DNA of 64,000 nt, taken from assembly GCA_032622095.1 (NCBI GenBank), contig CP136063.1, positions 71,031,980 to 71,095,979 on the forward strand. The letters run 5' to 3'. Position numbers and translations under genes: made by a program. Shown here piece by piece: positions 49,902 through 60,599 of the stretch. Origin of the DNA: Siphonodentalium dalli (Eukaryota; Mollusca; Scaphopoda; Gadilida; Siphonodentaliidae). Each line of letters opens with the position of its first letter. Position 1 is the first letter of the stretch. The notes beneath the pieces were generated by a model. The model made no database searches and was not told the DNA's origin. It saw nothing but the letters and a program-made list of their open reading frames with translations.

Positions 49902-50537
49902 TTAATCATTGTCAGAATCTTCGACCGTTAGATTTATTTCTAGGAGTTTCTTGAATTTTCTCATCGCTTCATCCGCAGCCCATTCATTATTATATCCGTG
50001 TTTGGTCAGTTTGACCATTTTTTTCATGATAGCGTTATGTATGCGGGATGTTTTCAATCGATGCTGGTATTTTATAAATCGTCTGTAACTTTTGAGAAAG
50101 AGAGAAAACTCTGTGTCGATGCGTTCTAGCTGAGCTTTTCCCTCAGCCTCTTCTCCCGACACGCCCTCTTCTTCCATCAGTTGATCAAACTTATCAGACA
50201 ATGCTTTCACATCATCGATGACGCGTTTCATCATACTTTTGAATGTGTCCATCTCATTGACGCATCGCTCAGCTTTCTTACGGCCGAATACCGTTCTACT
50301 GCCGGCGACAGTATCATCCTCTGAATCTGAAGAGGACGAAGAGGTTCTAGATTCTGATGAAGGTGAACGGGGAATGATATCAGATTCGGACGAATCTAGA
50401 ACCGTTTCTCGGTCATCTGTATCTTTCCCGATAAAATCTCTCTTCGTTCCTGACATAATTCCGTGTTTAATCTGTTTATGTCTTTGTAGATTGTAGTTCG
50501 TCGATAAAATATTTCCGCATAAATGGCACCCAGGCAT
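49902..50537 (-). CDS. C2H2 zinc-finger / helical protein, 211 aa, intact palindrome copy
   Basis: I do not recognise the family. Residues 4-25 form a C2H2 finger, C4-x2-C7-x12-H20-x4-H25, with YNLQRH before the first His, so nucleic-acid or protein binding is plausible. Residues about 40-80 are acidic and Ser-rich (SSSSSDSEDD), followed by a basic GRKK. From about 90 to the end the chain is charged and helix-prone (MMKRVIDDVKALSDKFDQLM, then KKMVKLTKHGY), ending in acidic EDSDND. It is uninterrupted by introns. A TATA-like box lies 35 nt upstream of ATG and AATAAA starts 5 nt past the stop, so the transcription unit is very compact. The second copy, at 50,963-51,599, is nearly identical but frameshifted. 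Small C2H2 proteins of this build are known from virus-like elements such as Polintons, but that link is inference. Confidence 0.75.
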   Translation of the reverse strand: MPGCHLCGNILSTNYNLQRHKQIKHGIMSGTKRDFIGKDTDDRETVLDSSESDIIPRSPSSESRTSSSSSDSEDDTVAGSRTVFGRKKAERCVNEMDTFKSMMKRVIDDVKALSDKFDQLMEEEGVSGEEAEGKAQLERIDTEFSLFLKSYRRFIKYQHRLKTSRIHNAIMKKMVKLTKHGYNNEWAADEAMRKFKKLLEINLTVEDSDND

Positions 50538-50566
50538 TATCGCGAATTATTGGAATAACGATCACT

Positions 50567-50572
50567 CTTATA
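50567..50572 (-). promoter_or_regulatory. TATA-like box of the left zinc-finger gene
   Basis: TATAAG on the minus strand within TTAATATAAGAGTG, about 30-35 bases before the ATG at 50,537. It leaves only a few bases of 5' leader. The mirrored box serves the right copy. Confidence 0.5.
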
Positions 50573-50642
50573 TTAACGAAAAGATCGAAAAAGTTGTGTT
50601 AAAAAAAATGGCGCGCGCGCGCGGCCCCTTCCACTTTTTTGA

Positions 50643-50858
50643 AAACAATGTATGCATGATAACATATTCATACATGCTAACGATGACGTTAAGGTCGTTT
50701 TGGTGTTCTCCACTCTTGCTCATGTGCTCATTTGCTCTTTTTCACATTTCCCTCTTGATCATTTGCTCTTTTTTCTTGCTCATTTACTCTTTTCTCCTCT
50801 CCTCGAATGCACTTTTCCTTTTGATATGTACGATCCCCCATACAAAAAAAAACCGAAC
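50643..50858. other. Asymmetric spacer at the palindrome centre
   Basis: About 216 bases that do not pair with themselves. They contain GTTAAGGTCGTTTTGG and pyrimidine repeats TTGCTCATTTGCTC, related to the minisatellites of the outer arms. On both sides the arms start with CGCGCGCGCGCC blocks (50,611-50,623 and 50,877-50,890) and A/T runs. As the only DNA between the two divergent promoters, it could act as a shared promoter or replication region; that is inference. Confidence 0.7.
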
Positions 50859-50927
50859 CAAAAAAGGGGAAGGGGCCGCGCGCGCGCGCCATTTTTTTTA
50901 ACACAACTTTTTCGATCTTTTCGTTAA

Positions 50928-50933
50928 TATAAG
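50928..50933 (+). promoter_or_regulatory. TATA-like box of the right zinc-finger gene
   Basis: TATAAG at 50,928-50,933, 35 bases from its first base to the ATG at 50,963. It mirrors the left-arm box exactly. Confidence 0.5.
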
Positions 50934-50962
50934 AGTGATCGTTATTCCAATAATTCGCGATA

Positions 50963-51599
50963 ATGCCTGGGTGCCATTTATGCGGAAATATTTTATCGAC
51001 GAACTACAATCTACACAGACATAAACAGATTAAACACGGAATTATGTCAGGAACGAAGAGAGTTTTTTTTCGGGAAAGATACAGATGACCGAGAAACGGT
51101 TCTAGATTCGTCCGAATCTGATATCATTCCCCGTTCACCTTCATCAGAATCTAGAACCTCTTCGTCCTCTTCAGATTCAGAGGATGATACTGTCGCCGGC
51201 AGTAGAACGGTATTCGGCCGTAAGAAAGCTGCGCGTTGCGTCAATGAGATGGACACATTCAAAAGTATGATGAAACGCGTCATCGATGATGTGAAAGCAT
51301 TGTCTGATAAGTTTGATCAACTGATGGAAGAAGAGGGCGTGTCGGGAGAAGAGGCTGAGGGAAAAGCTCAGCTAGAACGCATCGACACAGAGTTTTCTCT
51401 CTTTCTCAAAAGTTACAGACGATTGATAGAATACCAGCATCGATTGAAAACATCCCTCATACATAACGCTATCATGAAGAAAATGGTCAAACTGACCAAA
51501 CACGGATATAATAATGAATGGGCTGCGGATGAAGCGATGAGAAAATTCAAGAAACTCCTAGAAATAAATCTAACGGTCGAAGATTCTGACAATGATTAA
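50963..51599 (+). pseudogene. C2H2 zinc-finger protein gene, right palindrome copy, one-base frameshift
   Basis: ATG at 50,963 opens the same MPGCHLCGNILSTNYNLQRH start as the left copy. At 51,063-51,070 there is a run of eight T where the left copy has ATTTTAT (seven bases), so the frame shifts by one after about 35 residues. The original frame resumes after the shift and runs to TAA at 51,597-51,599, with only a few replacements relative to the left copy in the last 116 residues (Leu/Phe, Glu/Lys, Leu/Arg). AATAAA follows at 51,605. Homopolymer length is also where sequencing errors fall, so the break may not be real. Confidence 0.75.
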
Positions 51600-52046
51600 A
51601 TTTCAATAAACTTCATCAACATGTTATTCTCGTCTTCGTTATATATCTATACTGAAGTGGGGAGGGGAGATTGTAGAGCTAGAAACGATACATAAAGCCC
51701 TAAAATTTGAAGTTTAAATATTGTTCTGTGTCTTTTTAACTTTCACCCACTGCGTGTGTATTGTGTTTCTTTAACATTCATTCATAATGAGTGCCGTGTG
51801 TCCATTTAGGGCGCATTGTGCTCCTTTAATATTCACACACCAATATTACATAACGTCCCTTACCTCGTGTCACTTTAACATTCCACACCGTGCGTGCATT
51901 ATTCCCCTTTAATTATGTCATAGCGTTGGTACATAGAAGACTTTATAACACTATGCCTATGTCTGTATATGTTGTCACATCGTGAATGTATTGTCCACCT
52001 TTAATGGTGTCGTAGCGTGTGTACATATAAGACTGTATAACACTAT

Positions 52047-53290
52047 TAGTCTGGTCGATAAACTCAAATTTTAGAGTCAACCTAGAAAAAATTCGGACTA
52101 AGTTGGTTTTTATACCATTTTGAAGAGGAAGCTCTCCTCTATAACATATCCAAAATCCGCTAAAATTCGCTTTGAGAATTTTTTGTAATTCAAGATGGCG
52201 TCCAAGATGACTGCCATTTTCCAATAAGTCAGCTTGATGCAATTATAGTGAGAACATCTTGTCATATGTGTACACATCTATACATTTTTGTGAAGCTAAG
52301 ACATAACACCACCGTTATGTACCAAAATTGGAACTCCCCATCCAAGATGACCGCCAAAATGGCGACCGGAAGTGGAATATTTTCGTTTTTAACTAATATC
52401 TTTAAGATAAGTTTTTGTGGTATCGAACTGGTTGAGAATTGTGACTTTATTTTGTGTTTAGTATGTTAACTGGCCATGTTAGCAATGAAATATGCTGTTG
52501 TTGGGGTCCACGCCCCTTCCGATCACTCAAAAATTCGATTTTACAAAACGCGGTATAACATTTCACAAAAGATCCCCATTGGGATTCTAGTCATATTTCA
52601 TCAAGACGTGGAAAGTACTGTGCAATGTAAGTGATTCATTCTATATCTTATTGATATTAGAACTCAGTGGTACCAAAATTGTCACTTTGGCTCAAAATGG
52701 CTGCCAAAATGGCCGCCAAAATATGGAAAATGGTAATTATTATCCCAGCGTGCCATGCAACCGCTTACAAGTTGTGGTGATGCACACAATTGACTATTGT
52801 GTCTTATATTGCTTGAATGCTAACATTTCTGATGCACATTGGGTATTTGTTACTATTTTAACCACTGAAATTACCAGAATTATTCGAAATTTTCTGTCAC
52901 AAACCTGGTATCAAAATCGGCACAAAATATTTTTTTTAAAGTCAAATGGAACTATGTTTGGGATCAAAGATGTATATTGTTTTGATGTGTGACATGTGTC
53001 ACACTGAGGGAGTTCCAATTTTGACACACAAAGGTGGCGTTATGTCTTAGCTTTACAAAAAATGTATAGATGTGTATTCATATGACAAGTTGTTCTCACT
53101 ATAATTGCTTCAAGCTGACTTATTGGAAAATGGCAGCCATTTTGGACGCCATCTTGAATTACAAAAAATGCTCAAAGCGGATTTTAGCGGATTTTGGATA
53201 TGTTGTAGAGGATATATTCCTCTTCAAAATGGTATACAAACCAACTTAGTCCAATTATTTTCTAGGTCAAACCTTTTATCGACCAGACTA
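52047..53290. mobile_element. 1,244-bp TIR element inserted in the right palindrome arm
   Basis: The ends TAGTCTGGTCGATAAA and TTTATCGACCAGACTA begin imperfect terminal inverted repeats of about 300 bp (CTAGAAAA, GACTAAGTTGG, TCCAAAATCCGCTAAAAT, CAAGATGGCGTCCAA). The left arm of the palindrome is uninterrupted at the matching place (near 49,450) and reads TAACAATATGTC, versus AACACTAT before and TATGTC after the element, consistent with a TA or TAT duplication. There is no transposase. It is a shortened relative of the 4.4-kb element at 59,185-63,615. Confidence 0.87.
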
Positions 53291-54189
53291 TATGTCTATG
53301 TCTGTATGTGTTGGAACATTTAAGAAAGATGTGAAATATAAATGTCAAGACTCAGTTCATTCGTGTAGTAATTTCGTATCAGTTAAACGCTCATCATTCG
53401 TATGAGTAATTACCAACAGGTAAGTTGCACTATTTTTGAAAGCAATCAAGATGGCGTACTTCGGTGTGACATTTTCATTAAATTACAATAACCATCGGCT
53501 GTGGTGTAACAGGTTTATAGTTTATAGTCAAATCACCCAGAGTGATTTAATTCTGAATGAAGTACACTGACACTCCACTGATAATTGACATACAACTGTA
53601 TAAGTGAACATCAAGTAATGTGTGGCTCCAATATGTGGGGAATAAAGGACACCATACTGTTTTGACTAAATGACCATCTATTATTGAGAATGAATAGACT
53701 CGATAACGCGCTTTATTATTTACGTACAAGGTCATACTTCTCTATAGACAGTGACTATTTTATTCCAGTGTCTGTGAACGCATGGCTAACCTATATTCCA
53801 GAAATTCATTCAGATGCGATATGTATATTTTATTCAGAGCTTAAGTGTGTAAACATCACATTTTGATCGCCGTGTGATAAGATGCACATATATGTACCAT
53901 TGATACAATTTGAGTCCTACCTGAGCTTAAATATGTAAACATCTGAGTTACTCATCAGACGGGACGAGCATAAAAATGTGCATATGTCTGTATATGTCGA
54001 GACATTTAAGGAAGATGTGAAATATAGATTTCAAGGCTCAATTTATTCGTGTAATAATCAGTAATTTCGTATAAGTTAAACGCTCTTCGTTCGTATGAGT
54101 AATAATTACCAACGGGAAGTTGTACTATTTTTGAAAGCAATCACGATGGCATACATCCGTGTAAAAAATTTCATTAAATTACACTAACC

Positions 54190-54563
54190 AACGGCTGTGT
54201 TGTGTGTGCATGCATGTGTGTGTGAGTGTTGGTGTGTGAGGGTGAGTGATGTGTGTTGGTGTATAGGAGGGTGTGCGAGGGGGTGTGTAGGTGTGTGTGA
54301 GGGTGTGTGTTTGTGTGTGTGTGTGTGTGGGTACGTGTGTGATAACCGATGGCTGTATCAATTGCGATGAATCTGATAATGACGATAATGATGATAGTGA
54401 TGGATTTTTTTCTTGCACATTTGATCTTTTTTCTTGCTCATTTGCACTTTTTCCCACTCCTTTTTTTTTGCTCATTCGCTCTTTTTCTTGCTCATTTGCT
54501 CTTTTTTCTTGCTCATTTGCTCTTTTCCCCACTCACTTCTTGTTCATTTGCTCTTTTTTATTG
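54190..54563. repeat. Mirrored GT microsatellite and pyrimidine minisatellite, right arm
   Basis: Inverted counterparts of the left-arm arrays: GT-rich 54,190-54,340 and TTGCTCATTTGCTCTTTTTC-type repeats 54,397-54,563. Unit numbers differ slightly from the left arm, as expected for slippage after the arms were formed. Confidence 0.88.
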
Positions 54564-55234
54564 TGAATAATTTATCCTAAGAAATGCATTGTAATACAGA
54601 GACATATATTGCTCACATAAACTCAGTTCATTACTTTCACTTTAAACATATTGTATTCGAATATAAATATACAAAAGTGATCAAATTATTTCAACTTAGG
54701 TAACCCCCTCTCCCATATACAGAATTCACATTACATTGTTATAAAAATGACAAGAAGGCGATAGCATAAACGTTTGTACATTGTGAGATAAAATATTGAG
54801 TTCACATTAATGTCGAAAAGTATCATTCAGCGTAGATGTCTATGGATCACCAATTAGGACGAGCATAAAACTATGCTTATGGCTGTATCTGTTGGGACAT
54901 TTAAGGAAGATGTGGAATATAAATTTCAAGGCTCAGTGCATTCGTGTTGTAATCAGTAATTTTGTACAAGTGAAACACTCTTCGTTCGTATGAGTAATTA
55001 CCAACGGGAAGTTGTGCTATTTTTGAAAGCAATCACGATACCTCCGTGTAAAATTTTCATTAAATTACAATAACCAATGGCTATGGTGTAACAGGTTTAT
55101 GGTTTGTAGTCAGATAACCCAGAGTGACTTAATTCACAATGAAGTACAATGCCACTCCACTACAGATGCGATATGTATTGTTTATCCAGAGCTTAAGAGT
55201 GTAAACATCACATTTTGCTCGTCAAGCTATGACC

Positions 55235-55270
<36 letters not shown>

Positions 55271-55271
<1 letters not shown>

Positions 55272-56139
55272 CTAGAAGGTGACCCGACTTCGTCCGGGCT
55301 TTGACCTTGAATTGTCTATTTTGAAGGCCAAGGTCAAGTGGGGTCACGATTTGACCTGTCCAAAACACTGCCCGAACAAAAGTACCCGACAAAAGTACCC
55401 GTCGAAATCCATCCGGTTTTACCCGATTTTACCTTGAATTGATCATTTTGAAGGTCAGGTCGGGGTCACGATTTGACCCGTCCAAAACACCCAGTGGACA
55501 AAAGTAATCCTATGTATAAAATTTCGTCGAAATGCCATCAAAATTGGCGATTTGACCTTGAATTGACCCGATTTCAAGGTCAATGTCACGTCGCACGGGC
55601 AAATGAATATGCTTATGATTCTCCCCATACGAAAGTACCCCCACATACCAAGTTTCATCGAAATCCCGTGATATTCGGGCGTTTGACATTGAAATGACCA
55701 GATTTCAAGGCCAAGGTCACGTCGCACGGGCAAATTAATATGCTTATGAGACTCCCCATACGAAAGTACCCCCACATACCAAGTTTCATCGAAATCCCGT
55801 GATATTCGGGCGTTTGACCTTGAAATGACCCGATTTCAAGGTCAAGGTCACGTCGCACGGGCAAACTAATAGGTTTATGCCACTCCCCGGCCGTAAATAC
55901 ACCCACAAACCAAGTTTCATCGAAATCCCGTGATATTCGGGCGTTTGACCTTGAAATTACCCGAGTTCAAGGTCAATGTCACGTCGCACGGGCAAATTAA
56001 TAGGCCCATGTCACTCCCCGGCCGAAAATACCCAAACATACCAAGTTTCATCGAAATCGGCTAGGCCGTTTTTGAGTCCATCGATTACAGACAGACACAC
56101 AGACACACACACACACACAGATCTTCCAAAATATATAAT

Positions 56140-56141
<2 letters not shown>
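55271..56141 (-). repeat. TCAAGGTCA-rich repeat, inverted copy 1
   Basis: It runs from ACTAGAAGGTGACCCGACTT to ATCTTCCAAAATATATAATA, the reverse complement of the units at 44,600-47,504. AT runs lie on both sides. It includes about five of the 132-bp subunits and ends with an ACACAC stretch. Frames on either strand here are repeat translations. Confidence 0.88.
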
Positions 56142-56174
<33 letters not shown>

Positions 56175-56266
56175 GCTGTATGATGATGGATTGTGAAATA
56201 ACACCTTTAATAATTTTCATTAAATTAACCACAACATGATATGTATATGTATCATTAAATCATTCC

Positions 56267-56297
<31 letters not shown>

Positions 56298-56299
<2 letters not shown>

Positions 56300-56851
56300 T
56301 AGAAGGTGACCCGACTTCGTCCGGGCTTTGACCTTGAATTGTCCATTTTGAAGGTCAAGGTCAAGTGGGGTCACGATTTGACCAGTCCAAAACACTGCCC
56401 GAACAAAAGTACCCGACAAACGTGCCCGTCGAAATCCATCCGGTTTTACCCGATTTGACCTTGAATTGATCATTTTATCAAATTTCGTCGAAATCCCATC
56501 AAAATTGGCGATTTGACCTTGAATTTACCCGATTTCAAGGTCAAGGTCACGTCGCACGGCCAAATGAATAGGCTTATGAGACTCCCCATACGAAAGTACC
56601 CACACATACCAAGTTTCATCAAAATCCCGCGATATTCGGGCGTTTGACCTTGAAATGACCCGATTTCAAGGTCACGTCGCACGGGCAAATTAGTATGCCT
56701 ATGGCACTGCCCGGCCGAAAATACCCCCATATACCAAGTTTCATCGAAATCCCGTGATATTCGTGCGTTTGACCTTTCGGCTCGGCCGTTTTCGAGTCCA
56801 TTGGAAACAGACAGACACACACACACACACAGATCTTCCAAAATATATAAT

Positions 56852-56853
<2 letters not shown>
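56298..56853 (-). repeat. TCAAGGTCA-rich repeat, inverted copy 2
   Basis: Same limits (ACTAGAAGGTGACCC to AAAATATATAATAG) but shorter, with fewer internal subunits. Between the two copies (56,150-56,297) lies a fragment of the 600-bp tandem repeat, CCACAACATGATATGTAT, followed by an AT run. This suggests that these repeats inserted into AT microsatellites. Confidence 0.87.

Positions 56854-56920
<67 letters not shown>
56854..56920. repeat. TA microsatellite
   Basis: A long uninterrupted TA run follows the second inverted TCAAGGTCA repeat. Shorter AT runs also border the other copies (46,934, 47,505, 55,242, 56,142, 56,272). Confidence 0.95.
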
Positions 56921-56923
<3 letters not shown>

Positions 56924-58235
56924 GAGTAAGGTATCTCCTATATATTTTATATATATATATATAAACGAGTAAGATCTGTCCGGATTTTTCTCTCAGACCC
57001 CTGGACCGAGTTCAACCAAATACGGTGTGGTGACTCTGGGCGGATGTTCTAATGGTATTAGTTTTTCAAAGTGTTTAATTTAAAAAAAAAAAAAATTGGT
57101 TTTGTTAAATTGAGCAAGGAATTCAATCTTTAAAAAAATATATTAAAACAATATATATATATATATATATCAAAATGTTTCAATGACCAAATGTGCTTGA
57201 AGCGCACAAAGGGGCCGCCGCTAAATGAAGGCTCTGTCTCAGATCAAAATGTTTGCGAAGTCCCACAAATGGGGCCACAGGTATCTCCTATGCTGAATAT
57301 AGGCTCCCAAAGTGAGCTTGTTCCAGCTAGTTTAGTATAATAGATGTAAGTTGCTCCAGTTGACTAATATAAGTGGTATGGAATATGTTAGATAATGGGG
57401 TGGTTGACAGACTAATCAGGAAATAGTTAGAAATTATGAAATTTTGTGTATTCTGCACAATGACCTAGGTTTACAGATGATCAGCAATTTATCAAACTTT
57501 TTTTTTCAATTAAAACTGCTTCTGAAACAGGTTAAACTGTTATTTAAATTAACTGAGATCAATCCCAGTAGTGATATCAGTAGAGTGTTATGCGATTTTA
57601 GACCATTTTTAGTGGAATTTGGGGGGTGGGTGCTGGAACGAAGTCAGGCCAGGTTTTTAAGATCAATCGCTCCAGCTTGACTTGAATTGACTACAAAGGA
57701 GTGAGGGCAATTTATTTTTTAACTTATTAAGCCGTTCATCGATGCTCCAGCTCCCCGGAACTCCTATCCAATTCAAATAAGGAGGATTGTAATTGCTCTG
57801 CTGCACGGGTTGTCGGGTTACACATTTTGGCTCCTCTCAATTAACATTTCAATGCAAGTATAATTTTGCCTTCATATTATAGTTGCTGGTCAACGAATAT
57901 ATACATCAATACAATATCTTTGTTCATATTTGCTCAACTATAATGAAATATATTTTGTTCTCCTTTTCCAACAAATTTAGTTGTGATCACAAACTTGTGA
58001 GCATGAAAGATAATCATCTATGCATAAATATTCATCTAAAGAGATATGTTATTCCATAAAGCGTTCTTATCATTCCTGCAGATATGGTATTATGGATCCC
58101 ATTGGTTGATTCAAGAGGGTGTTTAGCAGTGCGACTCTTTTGCAGTTGTCAAACGGCCAGGTCCGCTGCATCCTGAACAAATAGCAGTTATTAAATTTGG
58201 ACATGTAGATTAATGGGTTGTTTCTTGAATTTGCA
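56921..58235. other. Intergenic sequence without a recognised gene
   Basis: It holds a poly-A stretch near 57,080, an AT run near 57,152 and a doublet of the word ATCTCCTAT (about 56,932 and 57,284). The minus- and plus-strand frames are short. The 78-codon plus frame at 57,444-57,680 has no recognisable motif. Confidence 0.5.
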
Positions 58236-59184
58236 TGGGGTTATTGATACAGCGGATAATGTACCAGTGTTGTATTTTCGTGTAGTGTTGTACGATTTCT
58301 TATTTTGGGGTAAAATAGGCTTTTTCGTGAATCAAACCAGTGAAAAATGGAATCCAGCTGCCTAAATAACATTTACATGTATTTTTGGATGGGAATGCAA
58401 CTAAACAATAGAGGTTGGACATGTTCACATTTTGTAAGAGAATTTTATAGTATTCCAATGTTCTAGGGTTCGTTTTTGGGGTAAAAATCGGGTTTTTTGT
58501 GAAAAATGAGAGAATTCTGGAATCAACCACAACATGATATGTATCATTAAATCATTCCATTTTATAAAATTTCTCAGTTCCATTTGTTAAAAAATTAAAT
58601 GTTATATATAAGTCATACATTAACGGGGCGTTGTTGGAATAAGGCAGGTTCTATGGTTTCCAGGGTAATCTTCTTTGAATTAATAAAATGAGTGAAAACT
58701 GGAATTAGGTACTCCGAGTAGAATCCCCCTATATTTCTATATATAGGCCCTACACATTTATTAGCGTGGAGTACAATCAACACTTAATGGAATTGAATCA
58801 TGTGAAAGAGTAACAAACTGAATTATATATCAAAATATCCGTATTGATACAGCGGATGACATACCGGTGTTGCCTTTTTGTGCAGTGTTGTACGATTTCT
58901 TATTTTTGGGTAAAATATGCTTTTTCGTGAATCAAAATTAAGACCTTTAGAGTCTCAGTATGGTTTTAACCATAATGCAACATGATATGCATCATTAATT
59001 CTTCCCATTTTATAACAATTCCCAGTTTCATTTGTTAATAAATTAAGCGTTAGAAGTAAGTAATAAATTATCAGGGCATTATTGGAATAAGGCAGGTTCT
59101 ATGTTTTCCAAGGTAATTTTATTTGAATTAATAAAATGAGTGAAAACTGGAATTAAGTACTCCGAGTAGCACCCTATATCTATA
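58236..59184. repeat. ~600-bp tandem repeat, first one and a half copies
   Basis: GTGTTGTACGATTTCTTATT recurs at 58,285 and 58,885, exactly 600 bp apart. Flanking words shared by the copies include GATACAGCGGAT, AACATGATATG, GGAATAAGGCAGGTTCTATG and TGAGTGAAAACTGGAATTA. The second copy is internally shortened. A third copy resumes at 63,616. An isolated fragment lies at about 56,216-56,275. It is non-coding. Confidence 0.85.
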
Positions 59185-60599
59185 AATTTTAGGGTCAAGC
59201 TAGAAAAAATTCGGACTAAGTTGGTTTTTATACCATTTTGAAGAGGAAGCTCTCCTCTATAACATATCCAAAATCCGCTAAAATCCGCTTTGAGCATTTT
59301 TTGTAATTCAAGATGGCGTCCAAGATGGCGGCCATTTTCCTATAAGTCAGCTTGATGCAATTATAGTGACAACATCTTGTCATATGTATACACATGTATA
59401 CATTTTTGTGAAGCTATGACATAACGCCATCTTTATGTGCCAAAATTGGAACTCCCCGTCCAAGATGGCCGCCAAAATGGCGACCGGAAGTGGCATTTTT
59501 ATGTTTTTTCACTAATACTTTTAAGATAAGTTTCTGTGGTTTGGAACTGGTTGAGAATAGTGACTTTATTTTGTATATAGCATATTAACTGACCATTGGA
59601 GCAATGAAGTATGCTATTCGTGGGGTCCACACCCCTTCCGATCACTCAAAAGTTCGATTTTACAAAACGCGATATAACATTTCACAAAATATCCCCTTTG
59701 GGATTCTGGTCATATTTACCAAGAAGTGGGAAGAACTATGCAATGTAAGTGATACATTCTATATCTTATTGATATTCGAACTCAATGGTACAAAAATTGT
59801 CACTTTGGCTCAAAATGGCTGTCAAAATGGCCGCAAAAATATGGAAAATGGTAATTAATATCCCAGCATGCCATGCAACCGCTTACAAGTTGTGGTGATG
59901 TACACAAATGACTATTCTGTCTTATATACATTGAATACCAACATTGCTTATGCACCTTGATTAATTTTTACTATTTACTATTCTGAAATTACCAGAATTA
60001 TGGGATTTTTCTATCACAAACAGCATCAAACTCGGCAAAAAAAAAATTCATGTTTGGACCATTTTTTTCAAGTAAAATGAAACTATCTTTAGTATCAAAG
60101 GTTCTTTTTATTTTGATATGCCTTAGATATGGCACAGTGTTGTGTTTTAGACAATATAACTCAAGATGACTTGCAAAATGGCAACCAAATTTGGTAAAAA
60201 GTTTATATTCCGAACATTATTCTCTGCTGTTCCGAAATGGTAGCAAATTGTGACTCCCTTGGTTATTAAACATCCTACTTAGTCAACTGACAACTTAATC
60301 TTATATTATGGTTGTCCCAGCACCTTATGAGGCACGACAAATTCATTTTAAGGGATGCAGTATGGATTTTTCAGAACACCTCTTTTGTGATTCTGTCCTT
60401 ATCTTTTTACGGAAACGGACATAACGTTGAAACTGAACTGAAAGGTATCATAGTATGTGGCTATTTTGGCCCATTAGCATCAAAATTTATTATCTTATAA
60501 ACTATTGTCAGGAAAACCGTTTTCTGCACATTGCATATAAAACGCAATTAATGTGGAGAACACTCTGATATTACCTCTATCGATTAACATATCCTTGAG

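Larger units (their letters stand above)
47515..55234. mobile_element. Large palindrome with about 3.13-kb arms carrying divergent genes
   Basis: From GGTCATAGCGTGACGAGC (47,515) to about 50,642 the sequence matches the inverted sequence from 55,234 back to about 50,859. Arm lengths are about 3,128 and 4,376 bases; the excess in the right arm is a 1,244-bp inserted element. A 216-bp spacer (50,643-50,858) separates the arms. By eye the arms are about 95-97% identical. Each arm holds, from the centre outward: a GC block, a TATA-like box, a 211-codon gene, AATAAA, AT-rich DNA, a CA microsatellite and a GAGCAAATGAGCAAG minisatellite. Both outer ends abut AT runs and inverted copies of the TCAAGGTCA repeat. 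I see no transposase, integrase or polymerase. Confidence 0.88.

Noticed and set aside
47515-55234. The palindrome as two unrelated repeats or as an assembly inversion artefact
   Set aside because: Arms differ at scattered bases, in minisatellite length and by a 1,244-bp insertion in one arm, which a simple read-through artefact of one molecule would not produce. Independent long-read confirmation is still lacking.
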